Part shown: one piece after another, positions 42,026 through 49,254 of the stretch | Layout of the letters: each line of letters starts with the position of its first letter | Numbering within the stretch: position 1 is the first letter of the stretch | From: Saprospiraceae bacterium | GTDB taxonomy: Bacteria > Bacteroidota > Bacteroidia > Chitinophagales > Saprospiraceae | Assembly: GCA_027486765.1 (NCBI GenBank) | Contig: JAIXOO010000058.1 | Location: forward strand, 1-52,204 | Direction: 5' to 3' | DNA: 52,204 bases | Notes under the pieces: generated by a model | Databases searched by the model: none | What the model was told of the DNA's origin: nothing | Seen by the model: only the letters and a program-made list of their open reading frames with translations | Made by a program: the position numbers and the translations under genes

Positions 42026-42127
42026 TTTTGAGTGTTCCAGGGTTCCAAAGTTCCAAAGTTCCTGTGTTCAAGAGCTCAACATTAAGCCTTCGAACCCAGG
42101 AACTTTGGAGCGTTGGAACCCTCAAAC
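42026..42127. repeat. Palindrome, family B, unequal arms
   Basis: Left arm 42026-42069 and right arm 42092-42127 (with the GTTCCAAAG-type 8-bp units) pair, but the left arm has one extra 7-8 bp unit (GTTCCAAAGTTCCAAAG against a single copy). It lies between divergent methyltransferase and DUF2027-Smr genes, so must overlap at least one promoter or leader; the right arm ends 9 nt before the ATG at 42136. Confidence 0.92.
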
Positions 42128-42135
42128 TCTAACTT

Positions 42136-43224
42136 ATGCGTTTTCCAATAGGTACAAAGGTAAAATTTATTCATACTGGCGACGAAGGTACAGTGGTTTC
42201 TTTGCTTGATGCTGAGACTGTGAATGTACGACTCAGTGGTGAAGACATGGAAATTCCGGTGAACATTGAAAACATCGTGATGGCCGATCAATACGTGGCG
42301 GCGGCACCCGTCATGAAGGGCAAACCCAAAGCTCAGCCTCAAATGAACGTTCCACCGCCACGGCCCAAGATTGTGCCGCCAGCCTTAGGTGTACCCGTCA
42401 AAGGAGGCAATGCCCAATACGCCATCTTGAAAAGTATGGGCATCCAGCTGGCTTTTGACCCCATTTACAAAGAAGACAGCTCACCCGAAAAATACCTGAT
42501 TTATGTGATCAATGATACCCGCATGGACGTGGTGTACAATTTCACTTTGTTTTTGGGAAAAAGAGCCGCTATAGAGCACAGCAGCAAATTGAACAGCCTG
42601 CACTATGAGCGGATTGGAGAATTGCTGTTCGACCAACTCAACGATAGTCCGTCCGTAGAAATGGAGTGCTGGCGCTTGTTGACCGATGGCGATGGCAAAA
42701 AACTGCGCAAGGAGATCAACATCAAGCCCAAGACTTTTTTCACCAAAATCATCACGGCCCCGTTTTTGGATCGCCCAGTTCACCATTTCCGCGTTTTTGA
42801 AAAACATGAGTTGGACGCGAGCGAAGAGAAGGAAACGGGTACGGAAGACCTCAAATCCTACACCGAGCGAAATGTACAGCCACACGCCACAGTGATTCAC
42901 CATTCCAGTGACCCCAAACACGAGGTCAGACAATTGGCGGAGTTTAAAATTGAGTTGGACCTTCACATCGAAAATCTGGTGAAGGATCAACGAAAAATGA
43001 GCAATTCGGATATTATCAACTTACAAATCCGCCGTTTTGAGCAATACCTCGACGAAGCAGTCAGAACGGGGGTAGACCGGGTGTTTATCATCCATGGCGT
43101 AGGAGAAGGCAAACTGAAAAATGCCATCGCTACCCTCCTCTTCCAACACCCGCATGTCAAAACCTTTAAAAACGAATACCATCCGCGGTATGGCTATGGA
43201 GCTACGGAGGTAGAATTCAATTGA
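42136..43224 (+). CDS. DUF2027 and Smr-domain protein
   Basis: A 362-residue protein. The N-terminal FPIGTKVKFIHTGDEGTVVSLLDAETV is the DUF2027 beta-barrel start; a middle domain follows to ~260, and a C-terminal Smr domain carries ELDLHIENLVKD (LDLHG-like, Gly replaced by Ile) and VFIIHGVGEGKLKNAI. Smr domains bind or nick nucleic acid (as in MutS2). This architecture is widespread in Bacteroidota; role not established. The Smr LDLHG motif lacks its Gly, so nuclease activity is uncertain. Start is only 9 nt from the family B palindrome. Confidence 0.86.
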   Translation: MRFPIGTKVKFIHTGDEGTVVSLLDAETVNVRLSGEDMEIPVNIENIVMADQYVAAAPVMKGKPKAQPQMNVPPPRPKIVPPALGVPVKGGNAQYAILKSMGIQLAFDPIYKEDSSPEKYLIYVINDTRMDVVYNFTLFLGKRAAIEHSSKLNSLHYERIGELLFDQLNDSPSVEMECWRLLTDGDGKKLRKEINIKPKTFFTKIITAPFLDRPVHHFRVFEKHELDASEEKETGTEDLKSYTERNVQPHATVIHHSSDPKHEVRQLAEFKIELDLHIENLVKDQRKMSNSDIINLQIRRFEQYLDEAVRTGVDRVFIIHGVGEGKLKNAIATLLFQHPHVKTFKNEYHPRYGYGATEVEFN

Positions 43225-43258
43225 TTGTTGAAGGAGCTTAAGGCTGTCGCGAGCGACA
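43225..43258. repeat. Decayed half of a family C element
   Basis: TTGTTGAAGGAGCTTAAGG (43226-43243) runs into CTGTCGCGAGCGACA, whose centre TGTCGC-GA-GCGACA (43245-43258) is a short hairpin. The core resembles CCGCGAGCGA of family C, but there is no matching second arm. It lies in the 37-nt convergent gap between the Smr and GmhB-like genes and borders the stop codon at 43262. Confidence 0.6.
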
Positions 43259-43261
43259 CAA

Positions 43262-43834
43262 CTACAAGTTAAGGTTTGAAGAGTGGCAATACTCAGCAAA
43301 TTCCCACAATGAAGCAAAGCGTTGATGGACCTGTAGGCCATTGGCCAAGGCTCGTTCCAATTTATCCAGTTCGTCGCTTTTGCCTTCGATGAGCACGGTG
43401 TACATGCCCAGGTTTTGGCCAAATTCCAGGTCAGAAACCGAATCGCCCACCATGATTGAAGTTTGAAAATCAATGGCCGGGAAATTCGCTTGGGCTTTGA
43501 GCGCCATGGCCGGTGCGGGTTTGCGGCAATTGTTGGGGACACTGGATAAGTCCGGGCAATAGTATACTGCGTCGATGCGCCCACCGACTACTGCAATTTC
43601 ATGGATCATTTTTTGGTGAATCTCAGCCAGTTGGGCCTCACTCATTTTCCCTTTGCCGATGCCTTGCTGGTTGGTCACCACGATGATGTGTTCAAAATGG
43701 GTGGCGAAAAAAGCCAGTGCTTCGAGGGCACGCGGGGTGAATTGAAAATCAGACCATTGGGCTACATAGTCGCCGGGGAGGCGCTCGTTGATGACGCCAT
43801 CGCGGTCGAGGAAGAGGGTGTGGTAGGGAATCAT
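43262..43834 (-). CDS. gmhB: HAD-IIIA phosphatase, GmhB-like
   Basis: A 190-residue phosphatase. FLDRDGVINERLPGDYV carries the nucleophile D10 and D12; VTNQQGIGKGKM is motif II, and MVGDSVSDLEFGQNLGM the Asp-containing motif IV. Cys-containing segment CPDLSSVPNNCRKPAPAM agrees with the zinc-loop of D-glycero-D-manno-heptose-1,7-bisphosphate 7-phosphatases, though only part of the usual CxH...C set is seen. Such enzymes make the heptose of LPS. It overlaps the RelE-type toxin gene by ATGA, an unusual operon. Confidence 0.82.
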   Translation of the reverse strand: MIPYHTLFLDRDGVINERLPGDYVAQWSDFQFTPRALEALAFFATHFEHIIVVTNQQGIGKGKMSEAQLAEIHQKMIHEIAVVGGRIDAVYYCPDLSSVPNNCRKPAPAMALKAQANFPAIDFQTSIMVGDSVSDLEFGQNLGMYTVLIEGKSDELDKLERALANGLQVHQRFASLWEFAEYCHSSNLNL

Positions 43835-44214
43835 TCCTCTTCCGATGAATTCCTCTCTGAAATAATAGCCTCAACTTCTCGAATCAAAAAATTTAAAATA
43901 GAATCATCAATAGAACTATGTTCAGCCTTATCATAGATTGTTAGCAGGAAAAGTTCGGAGGTATCTTGTATTTCTGCCTCTTCAAAATAGTAAGTGATGA
44001 CTCTTGCTCCTCCACTCTTTCCTCGGTTCTTGCTTTTTATTGCCAGTCGGATTTTATACGTATTCTCTTTTATAAGCACACCCATTTTAGGGTTCATCAA
44101 AAGTTCACTTTGCAACTTTATCAAATCCTCTTTCAATGACGCATGCTTCTTAGATAGTTTTTTTACTTCTGATCGGAATTTATCCGTAGCAGAGATAATA
44201 ACTTTATAACTCAT
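43831..44214 (-). CDS. RelE/HigB-type toxin
   Basis: A 127-residue protein starting MSYKVIISATDKFRSEVKKLSKKH, with LKEDLIKLQSELLMNP, YKIRLAIKSKNRGKSGGARVITYYF and a C-terminal LFLLTIYDKAEHSSID, the RelE/ParE fold of mRNA-cleaving toxins. The acidic tail (VEAIISERNSSEEE) makes it longer than the usual ~90 residues. It overlaps the antitoxin gene by 11 nt and gmhB-like by 4 nt. The region is AT-rich compared with its neighbours, a hint of transfer. Confidence 0.8.
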   Translation of the reverse strand: MSYKVIISATDKFRSEVKKLSKKHASLKEDLIKLQSELLMNPKMGVLIKENTYKIRLAIKSKNRGKSGGARVITYYFEEAEIQDTSELFLLTIYDKAEHSSIDDSILNFLIREVEAIISERNSSEEE

Positions 44215-44434
44215 TGATCACATCATTAAGACTAAGTCTTGGTTTTAAGCCTTTTCTCATCTCATTCATCTCCTGAAAGGCCTGCAAAAGGCTATCTTTC
44301 AATAAACTATATTCAATCATTTTTTTTATTTCTTCCCAATCTTCAATGGGTATTAAAACACCCGTTTTTTTACCCTCTTCATCAGTTAGGTAATTCAAGT
44401 TGACCGTGTCCATAGAAAATGCAGTAGCTGTCAT
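44204..44434 (-). CDS. Antitoxin of RelE-type pair
   Basis: A 76-residue protein. The first 45 residues (NLNYLTDEEGKKTGVLIPIEDWEEIKKMI) resemble the antitoxin N-terminus with a VLIPIEDWE strand-helix as in Phd/YefM-like proteins; the C-terminus is helical and charged. Gene order antitoxin-toxin, with an 11-nt overlap, is the standard arrangement. It likely represses its own promoter in 44435-44475. Confidence lower than for the toxin, since short antitoxins diverge quickly. Confidence 0.72.
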   Translation of the reverse strand: MTATAFSMDTVNLNYLTDEEGKKTGVLIPIEDWEEIKKMIEYSLLKDSLLQAFQEMNEMRKGLKPRLSLNDVINEL

Positions 44435-44474
44435 CTTTCATAATTTTCATCACAAAAATATCAGTTTTACAAAT

Positions 44475-44528
44475 CAAAAACAAGGACTTTGTTTGTTCTA
44501 GTTTGAAAATCAGAACAAACAAAGCCCT
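44475..44528 (-). terminator. Terminator of sugar porter gene
   Basis: A 17-bp stem (44483-44499 with 44512-44528, AGG.CTTTGTTTGTTCT and its complement, one mismatch) lies 13 nt past the porter stop. On the minus strand it is followed by TGTTTTTGATTT. It isolates the antitoxin operon from the porter. Confidence 0.75.
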
Positions 44529-44541
44529 GCTTTTCCCCCTC

Positions 44542-45864
44542 TCAATGCCCCATAATCTGCTTCTCCAAATCCTCCAGCGTTGCCCCTTTTGTTTCCGGCA
44601 TCAAAAATGCCACAAACAACAATTGCAGCACCATCATAGCTGTAAAAAACAGGAACACCGAACCCGTACCAAAGTTATTGGCAAAATAAGGGAATACATT
44701 GGCGATCAGCGCCGCAAAAATCCAGTGGGTAAAACTGCCAAAAGATTGACCAGCCGCCCGCACCTGATTGGGGAAAATTTCGGAGATGAATACCCAAATC
44801 ACCGCACCTTGTCCAAGCGCGTGCGCCGCAATGAACATGAACAGGAACAAGGTGATGCCCGCATAAGACTCAGTAATAAAGGCATAGGCAATCAGCGACA
44901 AAGAGATGATGTAGCCAATCGAACCAATGTACATCAATAACTTGCGTCCATAGCGATCAATCAAGGTAATGCCCAACATGGTAAAGATCAAATTGACCAC
45001 GCCAATCCCCATCGACGACAACAAGGCCGTACTCGCCCCCTGGCCCGCCAGTTCAAAAATCCGGGGTGAATAATAAATCACCGCGTTGATGCCCGAAACC
45101 TGGTTGAACAAGGCAAACAAAAAGGCCAACAAAATCGGCCAGGAATATTTTTTGGAAAAAAATGGCTCTACCCGTTTGCCCACTTCCTGATGCATGGAAT
45201 CCCGGATGGCTTTTATCGAAACATCGACCGCACCGGGGTTGATGATTTCGAGGGTTCCCCTTGCTCCTGCTTCATCGTTGCGTTTGATGATCAACCAACG
45301 CGGGCTTTCCGGCACAAAAAGCACAAAAATGATGAAGGCCAGGGATGGCAAAGCCACAATACCCAACATCCAGCGCCAGGATTCTTCCCCTCCCACACCT
45401 TGCAAAGCGTAATTGCTCACGTAGGCGATGAGGATACCCAAAACGATATTGAACTGAAAAATAGCGACCAATTGCCCCCGCGATTTGGCGGGAGAGATTT
45501 CAGAAATGTACAGCGGCGCAGCTACGGACGAGGCCCCTACCCCTAATCCACCGATAAAACGGAAAACCATGAAGGTATTGACATCCTGTGCCAACGCAGA
45601 ACCCAAGGCCGAAACGAGGTAGAGAATCCCGATCCAAAACAAGGTCTTTTTGCGCCCCAAGGCATCACTCGGCCAGCCCCCTAAAGCTGCGCCAAATACA
45701 GTGCCATAAAGCGCCATAGCGACTGCCAGACCGTGCCAAAAATCATTCAGCGACCAGAGTTTTTGAATGGCTTGCTCTGCCCCCGAAATCACGGCGGTAT
45801 CCAAACCAAATAAAAAACCACCCAGCGCTACTGTAATGGACCAAAGTATAATTTTGCGATTCAT
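44542..45864 (-). CDS. Sugar porter family MFS transporter
   Basis: A 440-residue, 12-helix transporter. I start at ATG 45864 (MNRKIILWSITVALGGFLFGLDTAVISGA); the longer frame to 45966 starts in the family D palindrome and reads HHSS-type artefact. Signatures: GGLGVGASSVAAPLYISEISPAKSRGQ (PESPR near SPRWL follows) and VSEIFPNQVRAAGQ. It resembles XylE/GalP-type H+-symporters for monosaccharides; the exact sugar is unknown. Own transcript, with the terminator at 44475 and a palindrome upstream. Confidence 0.92.
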   Translation of the reverse strand: MNRKIILWSITVALGGFLFGLDTAVISGAEQAIQKLWSLNDFWHGLAVAMALYGTVFGAALGGWPSDALGRKKTLFWIGILYLVSALGSALAQDVNTFMVFRFIGGLGVGASSVAAPLYISEISPAKSRGQLVAIFQFNIVLGILIAYVSNYALQGVGGEESWRWMLGIVALPSLAFIIFVLFVPESPRWLIIKRNDEAGARGTLEIINPGAVDVSIKAIRDSMHQEVGKRVEPFFSKKYSWPILLAFLFALFNQVSGINAVIYYSPRIFELAGQGASTALLSSMGIGVVNLIFTMLGITLIDRYGRKLLMYIGSIGYIISLSLIAYAFITESYAGITLFLFMFIAAHALGQGAVIWVFISEIFPNQVRAAGQSFGSFTHWIFAALIANVFPYFANNFGTGSVFLFFTAMMVLQLLFVAFLMPETKGATLEDLEKQIMGH

Positions 45865-45910
45865 GTGTAGAGTTGATTTACACACGAAACTACGAAAAAA
45901 GTGATGGTAT

Positions 45911-45988
45911 AATGATGAGTGATGAATGATAAGTGATGAATCTCGCAATAAGCTTGAATTCATCACTTATCATTCATTACTCATCATT
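45911..45988. repeat. Palindrome, family D
   Basis: Arms 45911-45941 and 45958-45988 pair over 31 bp with one mismatch, with weaker pairing out to ~45899 and 45997. The units are 7 bp (GATGAAT, GATGAGT, GATAAGT). The loop is CTCGCAATAAGCTTGA. It lies between co-directional sugar porter and FtsX permease genes; the right flank covers the permease stop codon (45990-45992). Frames read through it give HHSS-like runs. Confidence 0.92.
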
Positions 45989-45989
45989 G

Positions 45990-48365
45990 TCATTCACTTC
46001 TTAAAGCCGTCACCGGATTTTTCAAGGCCGCACGGATACTTTGGAAACTCACGGTAAGTAAAGCAATGCCCAGGGCGATGCCACCTGCTGCTGCAAAAGC
46101 CCACCAGGGCATATCGATCCGGTAGGCAAAATCCTGTAACCAGCGCTGTAGCAACCAATAGGCGACGGGTGCCGCCAACAATACAGCGATCAAAACCAGT
46201 TTCAGGAAGTCAAAAGCCAGCAAACGCACCACAGTACCCACTCCTGCGCCCAAAACTTTGCGTACGCCAATTTCCTTGGTGCGCCGAGCCACCATGTAGT
46301 AAGCCAGTCCAAACAAACCCAAACCGGCGATGAACAAAGCAAGCACTGAAAAGAGGAAAAATACCCGCCCGAGGCGTTGTTCCGCCTCATAAAATTTCTG
46401 ATAATCGTCCTCCATAAAGCTGTATCCGAAGGGCGCAGTAGGGGCTAATTCATTCCAAAGTTCTTTTACACTATTGATTTGAGCCGCCAAATCCCCCGCC
46501 TTTAAACGAACAGCTAAATAGGACGGCGTCCAAATGCTAGGCATAAAAAGCAATGGTTCAACCTGATGGTGCAAGGAGAGGTAATGAAAATCTTCCATCA
46601 CGCCAATAACCTGATAGGCGGTATTGTTCCCACCAGTAATGTGTTTGCCAAGGGGATCAGCCCAGCCCAGTTTTTTGGCCATGGCCCGATTGATGATGCA
46701 GCTGAGTGAATCAGCGCGGGAGTTTTGGCGAAAATCACGGCCAGCCTCCAGTTTTACTTCCAAGGTGCTCAGGTAAGCAGGATCAGCAAAGACATAATTG
46801 AAGGAGCTTTCTTTAAAATTGGCAGGTTGTTCTGGTGTAAAAATGGTAGAGTCAAATAATTTTCCTGGGAGCGCACCTGCGCCAGCCGCCTTTTCGACAA
46901 TGGGTAGTTTGCTCAATTTTTCCAAAAATACCGCATAGTTCTGATCCAAAGCATATGCCCGGTCAATGACCAGGACTCGATCCTTGTTAAAACCCAAATC
47001 CGAATTCAGTAAAAATCGAAATTGCGTGCCAACCACCATCGTTCCAATGATCAAAGCCGTGGAAATGGAAAATTGACCCACCACCAGGGATTCGCGCAAA
47101 CGGCTACGCCCCAAGTGGCTCCCCAATTGTCCTTTTAGCGTAGCAATGGTTTTGAAACCTGAAAGCACCACGGCTGGAAATACCCCGGCTAACAGGCTCG
47201 TAAATAGGGTAATTGCCGCCAACAAAGCGAGCAAAAAGGGCAGGTTCAGCCATTGCAACTGCATGTTTTTCCCAGCCAATACATTAAAATAGGGCAAGCT
47301 AAATCCCAAAATGGCCAGCGCCAATAACAAAGCGCCAAATACTGCCAAAAAAGATTCGCCAAAAAACTGCAACATCAATTGGCCCCGTCCTGAGCCCAGG
47401 GCCTTGCGTACACCAACCTCTTTCGCCCGTGTAATCGAGCGCGCGGTACTCAGATTGATGAAATTGATACAAGCCAAAACCAAAATAAACAAAGCGACAA
47501 CGGAAAAAATGTAGAGGTAAGCCCTACGGCCATTTACCCCTAGTTCCATTTCCAAATTGGAATCGAGGTGGATCGAATTCAGGCTTTGAAAAGGGAAGCG
47601 GGAGAAATTGCCCTTGGAGCGAAACTCTTCCTCCAGAATATCTTGCTCCACATAAGTCTGGAATTTCTTTTGCAGTGCGATGGGATCAGCCCCTGGCTTG
47701 AGGCTAAAATAATTGTATACCGTGGCAAAACCCCACAAATCTTTGCGTTCCTTGACAAATTGCAATTGGTTCAGTGCGCCCAAAAACTGAAATTGAAAAT
47801 GGGATTGGGTGGGCATATTTTGCACCAGCGCGCTGACCTTGAGTGCCGTACCATCGTTCCTCAAGAGGGTTTGTCCAATGGGATTCTGATTGGGGAAATA
47901 TTTTTCAGCGGCACTTTGGCTCAATGCGATGGTGTTGGGTTCGCGGAGGGCTGGAGTCAGATCACCTTCCAATACTTTGATGTCGAACACTTTGGAGAAA
48001 TTTTCATCAACGTACAAAAGCTCCGTTTCCCGCACGTATTCAGTACCTTTTTTGAGCGTAAGTCCCGTTTGGTACATCTGAGTCGCGTATTCAACCTCGG
48101 GGAAATTTTCTTCCAGTGCACGTTTGATGGGCACTGGGCCGACCGGGATTTTCCATTCATTGTCTCCAAAACGGCCATTCCAGATCACGCGCTGAATTCG
48201 ATCGGCCTTTTGGTGAAATTGATCGTATTGTAATTCATCGTTCACCCAAAGGGCGATCAACAAACAAACTGCGATACCGATCGCTAAACCTGCAATGTTG
48301 ATGGCAGTATAACCCTGGTGTTTCCAAAGCTGCCGGAAAGTCGTGAGTACGTAATTTTTGAGCAT
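45990..48365 (-). CDS. ABC-type permease, FtsX/MacB family
   Basis: A 791-residue permease with two MacB_PCD-FtsX units. It begins MLKNYVLTTFRQLWKHQGYTAINIAGLAIGIAVCLLI; the core has NFINLSTARSITRAKEVGVRKALGSGRGQLMLQF and, near the end, RRTKEIGVRKVLGAG, the FtsX signature repeats, with four main membrane segments per unit set. Such single-chain permeases in Bacteroidota usually pair with a separate ATPase, absent here. Substrate unknown (lipid, macrolide or peptide export). The stop lies in the family D palindrome. Confidence 0.9.
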   Translation of the reverse strand: MLKNYVLTTFRQLWKHQGYTAINIAGLAIGIAVCLLIALWVNDELQYDQFHQKADRIQRVIWNGRFGDNEWKIPVGPVPIKRALEENFPEVEYATQMYQTGLTLKKGTEYVRETELLYVDENFSKVFDIKVLEGDLTPALREPNTIALSQSAAEKYFPNQNPIGQTLLRNDGTALKVSALVQNMPTQSHFQFQFLGALNQLQFVKERKDLWGFATVYNYFSLKPGADPIALQKKFQTYVEQDILEEEFRSKGNFSRFPFQSLNSIHLDSNLEMELGVNGRRAYLYIFSVVALFILVLACINFINLSTARSITRAKEVGVRKALGSGRGQLMLQFFGESFLAVFGALLLALAILGFSLPYFNVLAGKNMQLQWLNLPFLLALLAAITLFTSLLAGVFPAVVLSGFKTIATLKGQLGSHLGRSRLRESLVVGQFSISTALIIGTMVVGTQFRFLLNSDLGFNKDRVLVIDRAYALDQNYAVFLEKLSKLPIVEKAAGAGALPGKLFDSTIFTPEQPANFKESSFNYVFADPAYLSTLEVKLEAGRDFRQNSRADSLSCIINRAMAKKLGWADPLGKHITGGNNTAYQVIGVMEDFHYLSLHHQVEPLLFMPSIWTPSYLAVRLKAGDLAAQINSVKELWNELAPTAPFGYSFMEDDYQKFYEAEQRLGRVFFLFSVLALFIAGLGLFGLAYYMVARRTKEIGVRKVLGAGVGTVVRLLAFDFLKLVLIAVLLAAPVAYWLLQRWLQDFAYRIDMPWWAFAAAGGIALGIALLTVSFQSIRAALKNPVTALRSE

Positions 48366-48534
48366 GTGGACCCTATTGAATTTAATTCACAAAGGGTAGG
48401 ACAAGTTTTGTGCCAATGATTTACTTAGCTTACGATCAATTTTAAACACAATTATTCAGAATTAAATATGTCCATTTTCGTACAGCAACTGTTCGTTTTA
48501 TTCCACATTGATTCCAATGGCAGTGAAAGGGCGT

Positions 48535-48606
48535 AAAGCTTCGTCAACGTCTAACTTTGTGCCCTTTGTGCTGCCTTTGTGTCCTTTGTGCAACTACGTC
48601 GCTTTA
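48535..48606. repeat. Single-arm CTTTGTG tandem repeat
   Basis: Four CTTTGTG units at 48555, 48564, 48575 and 48584 (spacing 9-11 bp) lie in a short closing stem TAAAGC/GCTTTA (48537-48542 with 48601-48606). It sits in the 254-nt gap between the minus-strand FtsX permease and carbonic anhydrase genes. No second arm is present, so it is a half-element or a different arrangement of the same kind of repeat. The rest of the gap holds nothing recognised. Confidence 0.6.
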
Positions 48607-48619
48607 GTCTGAACTCCCC

Positions 48620-49252
48620 TCACAAATCATCATACTCATAAATGTGATCCAGCTTAGTCCCCGGTGCCATCTCCTTCAAAGGTTTGATCAAGCCATTGTT
48701 CAGACCGTACACCCAACCATGTAGATAAGGGGCATCGCGTTCTTTCCAGGCTTTTTGGATGATTGAAGTTTTGGCCAAGTTCAGTACCTGTTCTTCTACA
48801 TTGAGTTCAATCAGGCGATTGACCCGCTCTTCCTCTCCTTCTATGGCTGTAAGTTCAGTTTCATGGATGCGGTAAACATCCTTGATGCTGCGAATCCACT
48901 TGTTGATGATGCCAAAATTGTTGTGGCTCATTGCTGCTTTTACCCCGCCACAACCATAATGCCCACATACAATGATGTGCCGCACTTTGAGGTACATTAC
49001 CGCATATTCCAATACGCTCAGTAAGTTGAGGTCGGTGTGGATGACCATATTGGCGATGTTGCGCTGGACAAAGATTTCGCCTGGTTCGGTCCCGGTAATT
49101 TCGTTGGCAGGTACGCGGCTATCGCTGCATCCGATCCACAAAAATTCGGGGGTTTGAATTTGGGCCAAACGGTGGAAATAGTCGGGATCTTCTTCGACTT
49201 TTTCCCGTGCCCAAGCTTTGTTTTCCAAGAGTAATCGTTCGTATGCTTTCAT
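48620..49252 (-). CDS. can: Beta-class carbonic anhydrase
   Basis: A 210-residue carbonic anhydrase. Zinc ligands C42 and D44-R46 dyad in GCSDSRVPANE, H98 and C101 in CGHYGCGGVKAA. It interconverts CO2 and bicarbonate in the cytosol. The gene follows the SulP transporter with only a 2-nt gap, so they are co-transcribed, a known pairing for bicarbonate uptake and hydration balance. It would also feed pyruvate carboxylase. Confidence 0.95.
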   Translation of the reverse strand: MKAYERLLLENKAWAREKVEEDPDYFHRLAQIQTPEFLWIGCSDSRVPANEITGTEPGEIFVQRNIANMVIHTDLNLLSVLEYAVMYLKVRHIIVCGHYGCGGVKAAMSHNNFGIINKWIRSIKDVYRIHETELTAIEGEEERVNRLIELNVEEQVLNLAKTSIIQKAWKERDAPYLHGWVYGLNNGLIKPLKEMAPGTKLDHIYEYDDL

Positions 49253-49254
49253 GC

